Below are positions 1 to 9,700 of a DNA stretch of 64,000 nt, in pieces. Origin of the DNA: an uncultured Lachnospiraceae bacterium (lineage in GTDB: Bacteria; Bacillota; Clostridia; Lachnospirales; Lachnospiraceae); contig UQWA01000012.1 in assembly GCA_900544685.1 (NCBI GenBank), positions 1 to 64,000 of the forward strand, written 5' to 3'. Position numbers and translations under genes: made by a program. Below the pieces are notes generated by a model that saw only the letters and a program-made list of their open reading frames with translations, searched no databases and had not been told where the DNA came from. Each line of letters begins with the position of its first letter. The first letter of the stretch is position 1.

Positions 1-249
1 CGCATCGGAACTGCGCATCATAGACCGAAGATACGTATTCAGATTAATCTCCACCTGCCCGATCAGTTTCTGACTGTCCGACAATACCTGCCGCTCCAGT
101 GTTCTCTCATAGCGGTTCAACAAAACAGCCGTGATCAGTATCATCCCTGTCAGTGCCACGAACGTAAAAGACATGGAGATCATAAACCGGAAACTGCGGT
201 TGCCGACTCTTCTCTGAAGTTTTTTCCATTTTTCGTTCAGATATCTCAT
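1..249 (-). CDS. Sensor histidine kinase, N-terminal part (YesM-type), cut by window edge
   Basis: Only the first 83 codons are in the window. They read MRYLNEKWKKLQRRVGNRSF, then a hydrophobic segment (about residues 22-43, FMISMSFTFVALTGMILITA) and the start of an extracellular region. A short basic cytoplasmic tail, one membrane helix and a sensor region is the usual beginning of YesM/LytS-like kinases that partner YesN regulators. The ATG at 249-247 overlaps the TGA of the preceding response regulator (ATGA), so the two are probably translationally coupled. The kinase domain lies outside the window, so the family call rests on the pairing with an AraC-type regulator. Confidence 0.75.
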   Translation of the reverse strand, partial: MRYLNEKWKKLQRRVGNRSFRFMISMSFTFVALTGMILITAVLLNRYERTLERQVLSDSQKLIGQVEINLNTYLRSMMRSSDA

Positions 250-1853
250 GTTCCTGCTTCCTCTGCATGTTCTGTCCGATACTTACTTGGTGCCACACCA
301 AAATGGCGTTTAAAAACATAGCTGAAATAATTCGAATCTGTGTATCCTACTTTCTGCGCTATGATATAGCTCTTCTCATTTGTCTCAATCAGCAGTTTTG
401 CCGCCTGTTCCATCCGGTATCCTGTCAGGTAGCCTACAAATGACTGTCCTGTCTCTTTTTTAAAAATCGTCGAAAAATAAGAATTCGATACACCAAGAAG
501 ATCACAGACCTGATCCAGCGAAATATTTTCATCGGCATAACTGTTCTGCACATATTCCTGAGCTCTCTGCACAAAGCTTCTGGTAGAACTGTTTCTTGCA
601 ATAATCAGACGGCTGCGGTATTCCAGACTGCGTTCCAGTATCCAGACCCTGAGAGCCGCCGGATCCATATCCATCAGATGACTGTATAACTGACCGATAT
701 CTTTCTCCGTTTCCCTGTCTGCAATCTCATTGTTTGCCGCAAAACGGTAAAAATCACTGATCAGATCCATAATATCTATGTGATGCTGAAGCATGGATTT
801 CCCATGAATGGTCAGTTGTTCTACATAACAGTCTACCGCTTCTGTCACTTCTTTTTCTGTTCCGAGACGGATTTTCTTAAAAAGCTGTGACAATTCTGCT
901 CCCGGTGCCCCGGCAGAACTGTAATCTTCTTTCGGCGCAATTTCACGGATATTGATTGCCCGTATTGCACCGTAAATACCTCTGTAAGAAACAGCCTCTC
1001 TGGCACCATTGTAAGAATCTGACAGTTCCATCAGCGAATCGCATACTTTTCCGATTCCTGCTGTTGTCACTGCACCGATCATGCGGTGCACATATCTGCA
1101 GAAACGGTCACAGTCATCTGTCAGCTCTGCCACATCCCCTTCTTTTTCCAGTTCTGCAATCAACACCGTATTTCCCATATAAGAAAAACTCTTTGTTTTC
1201 CATTTTTCTCCCAGATATTCCTGTGCCTGTTTTTCTACAGAAGCAGTCACCAGCATGGCAGTCATTCCTTCCGGAATCTGCGTTGCCGACGTGTGGATCA
1301 CCAGGCAGCAGACATGTGGCTGCGTAAAAGTAATCTGGTAATCTCTGAGATATCTGTCAATCTGCTCCCTGGTCAGCCACCCTTCTATGAGTGCTGTATA
1401 AAAGTTGACTCTCAGAAGCGGAAGCGAATCCGTATAGTATTTTTGCAGGGTCTCCACATTTCTCTTTTCCCTGATCTCGGTGTCTAACTTTTCTCTCAGC
1501 TTCTGAAAAACCTTCGTCAATTCCGCACAATTCAGCGGCTTGAGAATATATTCATCCACTTCCAGATGTATGGCTTCTTTGGCATATTCAAATTCATCAA
1601 AACCGGTAAAGAGAAGAATCTTTGTTGTCGGGAATTCTGCCCGAATTCTCTTTGACAATTCCATTCCATCCATATAAGGCATCCGAATGTCTGTCATTAC
1701 CACATCCGGCTGATACTCTTCCACCAGTTCCAGTGCCTTTACTCCGTTATTTGCCAGTCCCACAACGGAAAATCCCATATCCTCCCACGGAACTTTCTTC
1801 ATAATAATCTGTGTTACATCGTCTTCATCATCTACCAGAAGTACTGTATACAT
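246..1853 (-). CDS. Response regulator with AraC-type DNA-binding domain (YesN family)
   Basis: The 535-residue protein has an N-terminal receiver domain with acidic pair D8-D9, phospho-acceptor D55 in VVMTDIRMP and the conserved lysine in YILKPL. A long middle region follows, and the last 100 residues carry two AraC helix-turn-helix motifs (ISLDQVCDLLGVSNSYFSTIFKK, then IIAQKVGYTDSNYFSYVFKR). This architecture and length fit YesN regulators, which usually control sugar transport genes. It lies 155 bp downstream of mglC behind a terminator-like hairpin, and the partner kinase follows with an ATGA overlap. Control of the mgl operon is likely from position but is inference. Confidence 0.9.
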   Translation of the reverse strand: MYTVLLVDDEDDVTQIIMKKVPWEDMGFSVVGLANNGVKALELVEEYQPDVVMTDIRMPYMDGMELSKRIRAEFPTTKILLFTGFDEFEYAKEAIHLEVDEYILKPLNCAELTKVFQKLREKLDTEIREKRNVETLQKYYTDSLPLLRVNFYTALIEGWLTREQIDRYLRDYQITFTQPHVCCLVIHTSATQIPEGMTAMLVTASVEKQAQEYLGEKWKTKSFSYMGNTVLIAELEKEGDVAELTDDCDRFCRYVHRMIGAVTTAGIGKVCDSLMELSDSYNGAREAVSYRGIYGAIRAINIREIAPKEDYSSAGAPGAELSQLFKKIRLGTEKEVTEAVDCYVEQLTIHGKSMLQHHIDIMDLISDFYRFAANNEIADRETEKDIGQLYSHLMDMDPAALRVWILERSLEYRSRLIIARNSSTRSFVQRAQEYVQNSYADENISLDQVCDLLGVSNSYFSTIFKKETGQSFVGYLTGYRMEQAAKLLIETNEKSYIIAQKVGYTDSNYFSYVFKRHFGVAPSKYRTEHAEEAGT

Positions 1854-1945
1854 TCCTGCTTCCCCCCCGCTGCTTTTCCTATCTGAACATTTACTTTCTG
1901 TCTTACTCAGTATATCAGATTCCCTGTGTTTCGTACACTAAAACA

Positions 1946-1984
1946 GAGGCACTCATGCGCCCGTCCGGATGCATTCTGTGCCCC
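1946..1984 (-). terminator. Terminator-like hairpin after mglC
   Basis: On the minus strand GGGGCAC pairs with GTGCCTC (one G-T pair) around an inner AATGC/GCAT pairing, followed by TGTTTTAG. It sits about 25 bp downstream of the mglC stop and upstream of the response regulator gene, so it probably ends or attenuates the mgl transcript. Confidence 0.5.
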
Positions 1985-2008
1985 TGTCTGTCATAAAATA
2001 TGATGTTA

Positions 2009-3658
2009 TTATTTCTTCTGAACGTATTTCAGGCAGTCCAGTGTAACGGCTACCAGAATGATAATACCGGAGAATACGAACTGAAGGTTGGTATCAATAC
2101 CCAGAATAGTCAGGGAATAGGTCAGTGCTGTAAAGATGCACACACCTACTACTACGCCTGAGATCTTACCGATACCACCGGTAAAGGATACGCCACCTAC
2201 TACGCAGGCTGCAATAGCATCCATATCCCAGCCCTGTCCATATGCTGCTGATCCGGAACCAACCATACGGATACATTCCAGCCAAGAGCCGAATCCATAC
2301 AGAACACCTGCCATCATGAAGGCACCCAGAGTAACCTTAAATACAGAGATACCAGAAACTGCTGCTGCTTCTGAGTTTCCACCAACTGCATACAGATATT
2401 TACCAAATGTTGTCTTATTCCAGATAAACCATACAATAATAATTGCTGCCACTGCCCAGAGAATAATGGTTGGGAAGTTGTTGATCTTCGGAATAATCAT
2501 GGAAGGAATGTTAGATTCGATAGATCCGAAAGAAACACCCTTGGTAGAATAAGTTACCAGACCGAAGATAACCAGCATGTTTGCCATTGTACAGATGAAT
2601 GGATGCATCTTAAACTTCGCTGCGAAAAATCCTGCGATGGTAGTAAAGCAGGTACACAGCAGTACGCACATAAATACTGCAAATACGACTCTGACGCCTA
2701 CCGGAAGTCCTGTAAAGTCAAATACATGACCAAATACGGAACCGGTATTGATTCCCTTGTGCATGATAATCGTCGCTGTTGTCGTTCCCATACCAACCAT
2801 ACGTCCAATGGAAAGGTCGGTACCTGCCAGCAGGATCAGTCCTGCTACGCCAAGAGCCAGGAACATTCGCGGTGATGCCTGCTGCAGAATATTCAGTACG
2901 TTATTGGTTGTCAGAAGCGGTGTATGCTTAATAATCGGTGTGATAATACACAGCATAATAAAGATCAGTACAATGACAATATACAGACCATTCTGAAGAA
3001 GGAAAGATCTGCGGTTGAAGTTGTACTTGTAGTTTTCCCATTTCTGTGCCTGTGTCTCTGCAAAAGAGAACTTTGACATACGCAGCAGATCCAGCAGATG
3101 ATACTTGTAGTTAAATGCTGCATGTCTGCGGTCTTTTACATCCTGCAGATCCTTTGCCAGTGTCATCTTGGCATCAAAAAGACGGTTTTTGTGTACATAC
3201 TTTTCGTCTTTCTGTTCCTGATGATCTGTCAGTTTTGCCATGGTTGCCTGATGTTCTTTTTCCAGCTGGGCAACTGCCTGTTTGTATTTTTCCTGTGCGG
3301 CAGCTTTTTCCTGTGCACAGCTTTCTTTTACCGGCTGAAAATATTCACTGTCGTAATGTGCTTTGATATAGCCTTCTGCATCTGCAATTAATTTAGAGAT
3401 GCTGTCTTTGTTTGCCGCTTCCACCTTCTTTGCTTTTTCGATTCCGGCGCGGCACTCTGATATACGGTTTTCTCTTTCTCCTGTGGTAAGAGTCTTATCT
3501 CTCTTTGTCACATCAATACTGTTCTGGAAAGCAATTACACGATCGGTTCCTTCCCGGCGCAGGTCATCGATCTGTTTCTGTATCTTTCCGACATATTCAT
3601 CAATTGGCTGACGGAGCTTCATTTCCTGCTCCTGTGTCAGAATTTTACTGTTTGCCAT
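2009..3658 (-). CDS. mglC: Galactose/methyl-galactoside ABC transporter permease MglC with a long N-terminal extension
   Basis: Residues from about 222 to 549 match the BPD_transp_2 permease family (MglC/RbsC). Several hydrophobic helices and the conserved GLILLAGTDLSIGRMVG and GVSFTGGIGKISG motifs are visible. E. coli MglC is about 336 residues, whereas this protein has 549. The extra N-terminal 215 residues are hydrophilic and Lys/Glu/Gln rich, look helical or coiled-coil (for example AQEKAAAQEKYKQAVAQLEK) and have no signal peptide. The NFNRR basic stretch before the first helix puts this extension in the cytoplasm. The gene lies 18 bp after mglA. The role of the extension is unknown. Confidence 0.9.
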   Translation of the reverse strand: MANSKILTQEQEMKLRQPIDEYVGKIQKQIDDLRREGTDRVIAFQNSIDVTKRDKTLTTGERENRISECRAGIEKAKKVEAANKDSISKLIADAEGYIKAHYDSEYFQPVKESCAQEKAAAQEKYKQAVAQLEKEHQATMAKLTDHQEQKDEKYVHKNRLFDAKMTLAKDLQDVKDRRHAAFNYKYHLLDLLRMSKFSFAETQAQKWENYKYNFNRRSFLLQNGLYIVIVLIFIMLCIITPIIKHTPLLTTNNVLNILQQASPRMFLALGVAGLILLAGTDLSIGRMVGMGTTTATIIMHKGINTGSVFGHVFDFTGLPVGVRVVFAVFMCVLLCTCFTTIAGFFAAKFKMHPFICTMANMLVIFGLVTYSTKGVSFGSIESNIPSMIIPKINNFPTIILWAVAAIIIVWFIWNKTTFGKYLYAVGGNSEAAAVSGISVFKVTLGAFMMAGVLYGFGSWLECIRMVGSGSAAYGQGWDMDAIAACVVGGVSFTGGIGKISGVVVGVCIFTALTYSLTILGIDTNLQFVFSGIIILVAVTLDCLKYVQKK

Positions 3659-3676
3659 AATCTGTCTCTCTCCTTA

Positions 3677-5182
3677 TTATAGGTATTTTGCACTGAGTCT
3701 CAGCAATTCTTCCTGATTGGTTTCTTTGGTATTTACAATACCGGAAAGATGTCCGTTGGACATAACACCGATACGGTTTGTGATTCCCAGAATCTCAGGC
3801 ATCTCAGAAGAAACTACAATAATTGTTTTTCCCTGTTTTGCCATCTGGACAATCAGTTCATAGATCTCATATTTGGCACCGACATCAATTCCTCTGGTCG
3901 GTTCATCCATCATAAATACCTGTGGTTCTCTCTCCAGCCATTTACCAAAGATTACTTTCTGCTGATTTCCACCGGAGAGACTTGAGATCATGTCGTCCGG
4001 TCCCATACATTTGGTATGCATGATTTTAATCTCATTGGATGTTGCTTTTGTCATCTTTGTATCCGAAAGCGCAATTCCCGCTTTATACTGATTCAGGTTG
4101 GCAATCGTTGTATTAAAAGTCAGATTGCCCTTCAGGAACAGACCGTTGGCCTTACGTTCCTCTGTAATCATTGCAAAACCATGCTCCATGGCTTCTTTTG
4201 CACTGTTGAAGTTCATCAGATGATTCTTAAAATATACTCGCCCTGCTGCTCTGGTTCTTACACCGAAAATTGTTTCCAGAAGTTCGGTACGTCCTGCCCC
4301 AACCAGACCATACAATCCGAAAATTTCGCCCTCTTTTACTTCAAAAGTAATATCCTGCAGATGCGGTTCAAACTTGGTGGACAGATGCTGTACAGACAGA
4401 ATCACATCCTTCGGTGTATTATCCAGCGGTGGAAATCTGTTTTCCAGCGAACGGCCTACCATTGCCGCAATCAGTTCATTCATATCTGTGTCTTTGGAAC
4501 TCTTTGTCATAACAAGCTTTCCATCTCGTAATACAGAGATCTCATCACAGATCTCAAAGATCTCATCCATCTTATGGGAAATATAGATCAGTGCAATTCC
4601 CTGGGACTTCAGCATCCGCATCATTTCGAAAAGCTTGTCTACTTCCTGCACTGTCAGAGAGGAGGTCGGTTCATCCAGAACGATCACTCTCGCGTTATAA
4701 GAAATCGCTTTTGCAATTTCACACATCTGTCTCTGGGAAACTGACATATTTCTCATCGGCTGTGTCAGATTGACTGTCATTCCCAGTTTACGGAACAGCT
4801 CAGATGCTTCTTTTTTCATTCTTCCCTCATCCACGACGCCGACGGAATTCACCGGATAACGTCCGAGGAACAAATTGTCCATAACATTACGCTCCAGGCA
4901 CTGGTTCAATTCCTGATGTACCATGGCAATTCCATTTTCCAGAGCGTCCTTTGGTCCGGAAAAGCTCACTTCTTTTCCATCCAGAAAAATGGTTCCTTCA
5001 TCTTTCTGGTAAGTACCAAACAGGCATTTCATCATGGTAGACTTGCCTGCGCCATTCTCGCCCATAAGTCCCATGACTGTTCCAGGCTTCACGTCCAGAT
5101 TGATATGGTCCAGAACCCTGTTTCGTCCGAAAGACTTACTCATCCCTCGTATGGACAAGATCAATTCATTTTTCTCTGCCAT
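3677..5182 (-). CDS. mglA: Galactose/methyl-galactoside ABC transporter ATP-binding protein MglA
   Basis: This 501-residue tandem ATPase powers uptake through MglC. The first nucleotide-binding domain has Walker A GENGAGKSTMMKCLFG, signature VSQRQMCEIAKAIS and Walker B VIVLDEPTSSL. The second has a degenerate Walker A (GLVGAGRTELLETIFG) and signature LSGGNQQKVIFGKWL. That pattern and length are typical of MglA/RbsA/AraG. Its place between the mglB and mglC genes makes the galactose/glucose assignment likely. The start has a nearby AG-rich ribosome binding site. A strong hairpin separates it from mglB. Confidence 0.93.
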   Translation of the reverse strand: MAEKNELILSIRGMSKSFGRNRVLDHINLDVKPGTVMGLMGENGAGKSTMMKCLFGTYQKDEGTIFLDGKEVSFSGPKDALENGIAMVHQELNQCLERNVMDNLFLGRYPVNSVGVVDEGRMKKEASELFRKLGMTVNLTQPMRNMSVSQRQMCEIAKAISYNARVIVLDEPTSSLTVQEVDKLFEMMRMLKSQGIALIYISHKMDEIFEICDEISVLRDGKLVMTKSSKDTDMNELIAAMVGRSLENRFPPLDNTPKDVILSVQHLSTKFEPHLQDITFEVKEGEIFGLYGLVGAGRTELLETIFGVRTRAAGRVYFKNHLMNFNSAKEAMEHGFAMITEERKANGLFLKGNLTFNTTIANLNQYKAGIALSDTKMTKATSNEIKIMHTKCMGPDDMISSLSGGNQQKVIFGKWLEREPQVFMMDEPTRGIDVGAKYEIYELIVQMAKQGKTIIVVSSEMPEILGITNRIGVMSNGHLSGIVNTKETNQEELLRLSAKYL

Positions 5183-5221
5183 TCTTCTTACCCCTGTCTT
5201 TTCTTCTTCTTAATCGTCGAG

Positions 5222-5248
5222 ATGGGGGCAAAGCTCCTTTGCCCCCAT
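5222..5248 (-). promoter_or_regulatory. Intercistronic hairpin between mglB and mglA
   Basis: A perfect 12-bp stem with a 3-nt loop (ATGGGGGCAAAG / CTTTGCCCCCAT) lies between the mglB stop and the mglA start. No T-run follows on the minus strand. It probably protects the 3' end of the mglB message or lets only part of transcription through, giving more binding protein than ATPase. This is a common arrangement in binding-protein operons. Confidence 0.6.
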
Positions 5249-5272
5249 CCAACGTGATCTGTTTATTTTTTC

Positions 5273-6511
5273 TTACTGACTAAGCAGAGATGTGTAGGAT
5301 GCTGCATTATCTGTCTTAACCATGTTAATTGCGAATGCATCATACTGGCTTGGGTTACCCAGACGGTTTGTAATGTTGGATTCTGTCTGACCGTCACCAC
5401 CGATGTATTCTACATCCAGATTCAGAATATCATCATAGTTCTGAAGCAGTGGCTGGTAAGTAGAGCTCAGGAAGTTATCTGCTGCGTTGTAGATGTTCAG
5501 CCATACGCTCTTTCTTGGGCTTGTGCTTTCATCCAGCTGATTAGAAACTGGTGCATATACTACTGTAGAATCTGTGAAATCCTGATAGTTGTCAGCTGTT
5601 ACTGCTACGTTTAATGCGTAGTAAGAACGTTCGTCTGCATTATATGTATAAACGTCATCTGTCAGAACGTTGCCTGCTTCGTCTGCTGTTCCGATACCTG
5701 TATCAATATCTACTCCATCCAGTGCGTTACGCAGAACACGAAGTGTTAAGTAAGCCTGAACGTCAGCATGCTGGCTAATTGTTCCGCCGTATCCGTCTGC
5801 GATTGCTGCAACTGCATCACTGTTTGCATCGTATCCGAATGTTGGAACTGTATTTTCCTGTGACCATGCATTGAACATGGACATTCCCATACCATCATTG
5901 TTAGAAGCGATAACATCGATCTGATCACCGAAAGATGATGACCATGTACCGATTGCATTACCTGCTGTTGCTGCATCCCATGTAGCACCTGCAGAGTTCT
6001 TCATTTCCTGAGAAGCCAGCTCACGAACGATGTATTCTTTTCCGTTGATCTCCAGCTTGCCATCCTGTACTACGGTAGCGGAACCGTCTGTGTTTGTTCC
6101 AACCGGATCACTGTTGATATCGCCGTCTGTCTCTACTGCTGTACCAAGAGCTTTACGAACACCTCTTGTACGTGCGATAGAATCGTTATGTCCGATATCA
6201 CCGATTGCCAGAACGTATCCGATGATGCCATCACCGTTACGGTCGATAGAATCGATATTAGCTTCGATATAATCTTTGATCATGGTTCCCTGAAGTTCAG
6301 CACCCTGATTTGCATCAAATCCTACATAGTAGGTATTGTCATTGAATGTAAGAGCATCCATATCCAGCTCACCTGTTGAGCTGTTAGATGGCTGACGGTT
6401 GAACCATACAAGTGGCTTGTCACTGTTTGCTACATCCTCAGCAGAAACACCAACTGAAAGAGCTGATAAACTAAGAGCTGCTGCAAGCATTAAAACGATT
6501 TTCTTTTTCAT
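5273..6511 (-). CDS. mglB: Galactose/glucose-binding protein MglB, apparently circularly permuted
   Basis: The protein has 412 residues. The start at 6511 is chosen because AAAGGGG precedes it and MKKKIVLMLAAAL begins a signal peptide cleaved near VSA-ED (24/25); there is no lipobox cysteine. Compared with E. coli galactose/glucose-binding protein (recalled), the order is permuted. Residues 32-314 match native residues about 85-309, a linker of about 20 residues follows, and 335-412 match native 4-80. Sugar-binding residues map as N38 (N91), H108 (H152), D110 (D154), R114 (R158), W178 (W183), N205 (N211), D228 (D236), D345 (D14) and F347 (F16); N256 aligns with Q247. The calcium loop is D90-G98. 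It is the first gene of mglBAC. The family is certain and the permutation very likely. Confidence 0.9.
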   Translation of the reverse strand: MKKKIVLMLAAALSLSALSVGVSAEDVANSDKPLVWFNRQPSNSSTGELDMDALTFNDNTYYVGFDANQGAELQGTMIKDYIEANIDSIDRNGDGIIGYVLAIGDIGHNDSIARTRGVRKALGTAVETDGDINSDPVGTNTDGSATVVQDGKLEINGKEYIVRELASQEMKNSAGATWDAATAGNAIGTWSSSFGDQIDVIASNNDGMGMSMFNAWSQENTVPTFGYDANSDAVAAIADGYGGTISQHADVQAYLTLRVLRNALDGVDIDTGIGTADEAGNVLTDDVYTYNADERSYYALNVAVTADNYQDFTDSTVVYAPVSNQLDESTSPRKSVWLNIYNAADNFLSSTYQPLLQNYDDILNLDVEYIGGDGQTESNITNRLGNPSQYDAFAINMVKTDNAASYTSLLSQ

Positions 6512-6700
6512 AAGAAAAATACCCCTTTCTTTTTCGGACCTCTTGTCCGCACTGTTTATGATGCTCTTACTATATCGAATTTTTATTGTGAAAAAAATAG
6601 AATATTTTTCGTTCCGCATTGGAATTTTTTAGATATTCTGTTATTTTTTCTTTTATTTCTTACGTTTTATTCGTCATTTAACCTATTTTATCCAGCAAAA

Positions 6701-9700
6701 CTACTCTGTAGATTCCACACTTCTCAGGTACAATTTTGCCATCAGATGATGCGGATCCAGCTCCAGCGTCTCTCTCAGATACTCTTTCGCCTTCTCTGCA
6801 TTACCAAGTCCCATATTGCCAAGTCCCATCAGGAAGCAGCAATGTGCACGGTTCTTTCTGGTGAAGTCCTCTTTGAAGATCAGCAGATCCGGGTAGGATA
6901 CTGCAAAGTAATCCATCTTTACTTCATCATAAATATGTGCTTCTCCATAACTGATCAGCTTATAGAATCTGGAGTTCGATGCCACCGGTTCTCCCAGTTC
7001 CCGAAGTGCCATACCCTGGAACATGATCATATCTGCCGGCTGGTCATTGTAAAACATCATGCCGGCCGGTTCATCTGTACCAGTGCTGGCTGTTGCAAAC
7101 AGTTCTTTCGCTCTGTCTTCATTACCCAGTGCTTTTTCCACCAGTCCCAGATAATAATGAATATGATTGTCTTTGGTTCCTTCCAGTTTGCCCTCTCCCA
7201 GATTTTCCGGATAAACCAGTGCCTTTTCCAGTAACGCTTTTGCACCGGTGAAGTTTTCTTTTGCGATCGCTTTCTTTGCCTGTTCTACCAGAGAAGTAGT
7301 GTATTGGGTTGTTGCCTTTCCTTCTCCGCCTTCCCATGGATGGAACTTACGGCTCATGAGAAGCTCATATGCTTTTTCATGATTTCCGACATAGTTCTGC
7401 ATGGTAATGTATTCAATAAACACATCATCACGCTTTGCAAAAGTCTCCGGATACTTTTCATAAAATGCAATTCGGTCTTCTACAGAATACCCCAGCTTCT
7501 TATATAACTGATCCAGTTCCAGGAAAATACGGGCATCCGCAGTATCCAGGGCAAATGCTTTTTCCAGTACTTCCTTTGCCTTTTCTGGCATATCACTCTG
7601 ATTGTAATATACCAGAGACAGATTACGCAGTACGGTCGGATAGGTATCATCCAGCTTCGCAGAAGTCTCCCATGCTTCCTGTGCCTTTTCATACTGACGT
7701 TTGTCATACCAGAGGTTACCAATATAATAATATGCCTTCGGCAGTTCAGGCTGCAGTTTTGCAGCCATCTGGAGTACGGTGATATCCTCCAGACGATTCG
7801 GGAAGCAACAATATGGATCTACCCCATCTGCGGTCTTCACGGCAGCCCTTGCTTCCTCTTCTTTTCCAAGATCATGCAGGCATGTAGCTCTATAGTAATC
7901 CAGCATTGGCCACTGTGCATCACAAAGATTCAGGACTCCAAATGCTTCTTCAAAACATCCACTCTCTCTGTAATCAATGGCTGCCTGAATAAAGTTCTGT
8001 GGGAAGTTCCGCATCTGTCCTTTCAGTGCCTGCTCTTTTGCAGTCTTTTCTGTATCATCAACCAGAAGTATTGCTTCGTATCCTGATACATAATCAAATG
8101 GATCGACTTTTAAACTCTCTGCAATCCACTGTTTTGCTTCTTCTGTCTTTCCAAGCTTTCTTAAGATCGCAGCCTTCAGTCCACGGGCTTTGATATTGTG
8201 GCTGTTCTTTACCAGACCTTTTTCAATCAGTTCCAGTGCCATTGGAAGCGCACCTTTGCGTGCTGCAATAGCCGCCAGGAAATAGAAGGACATCTCCTGC
8301 TGTTCATTGGACCAGGTTGCTTTGAAGAACGCATCGTATGCCTCCTCGTAACGTCCCTGATAGAACAGGGTAAGACCCAGATCATAATATGCCTCGCTGT
8401 TGTATGGGTTTGGATTCTTCCAGGTCATGCGTTTCAGTGCTTTGCGGAAATACTTCTCACTCTCTGTCAGCAGACCACGACGAAGAAGCAGCATACCATA
8501 TGCAGTATTCAGACGGATATCGCCCTCATCTCTCTTTAATCCTTCCAGATAATAATCATCTGGCAGATAAGTAGCATGACGGTATTGTTCGATATGAAGT
8601 CCTGTCAGATACAGTTCTTCGCAGGTCTGAATGTCTTTTGGATCCTTTGCCGCCTCTGCCGGTTCCGGAATCTTTGGAATCTCTTCTTTTAAAGGTGTGA
8701 AGGATACCAGTTCTCTTCCATCTGCATTCAGCACACGAACTGTCACTTTTGTCTTATCATCTGCCTGAAGCGGTACTTCTGCCTCATATACTTTTACCGG
8801 AGACAGGTCTTCTGTCGTCTCCCACACCGTATTTCCATTCTGTTCCAGTACAATCTTCGCATTCTTTTCTTCGCCTGTGGCATATACGCACAGATCTGCT
8901 TTTCCATCATGAATCTCCATGTTCACCATAGCATCGATGGTAGCATTCTTCACATAGCCCACCTTCTTATATGGCATAAAGTATTGCTTGAAAGTCTTCT
9001 CTTCAAATGGTTTTAACCAGGTGAAGTCTGGCTGATTGTCCGTGTATACACCAGTCATCAGTTCGATGTATGGGCCATCTTCATCTGTCAGATTGCGATC
9101 CCACGCTTTTCCAAAATCACCGCAGCCCCAGGTCCATTGTTTCTTACCGGGAGAGATATGATGGTCAGCGACATGAAGGATACCGGCTTCTTTTCCGTAA
9201 TCATATCCGCCCACGAAATCAAAGTCAGATTTTTCAGCCATGTATGAAGTCGGCACCGGAATATTTTTGTAACGGGAAATATCCACACCTGCACTGTAAT
9301 CATGCTTGTAATATATGCCGGTTGCAATCGGAAACTTGGATACATCACGTTTTCCGTGATCCATAACGGCGTGTACATCTGGCGGAAATACAGACTGGGT
9401 GTGATCGTTAACTGCTACCGCAGGGTTGGCCCACCACAGGAATGTCTGCGCCATCGGAGTACGATTGTAGAGCTGGCCTCTGATCTCGATATATGCCTTG
9501 TCCGGATATAATGTAAAAGATGCAATTCCCTTTGTTCCATACATCTGATCCACATCATTGACCATAACCGTCTTACTGCCATCTTCATGTTCCGTTATGG
9601 TATAATCCACTGGCTGATAAGTAGTCGGACGGTGATGCTGTGGCCAGTTGAATTCGATACCGCCGGAGATCCATGGTCCGGTCAGTCCTACCAAAGCCGG

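Noticed and set aside
6512..6619. Upstream in-frame start for MglB
   Set aside because: The added residues are not part of a binding protein or signal peptide; the start at 6511 has a good ribosome binding site and signal peptide. This also excludes truncation as the cause of the permuted order.
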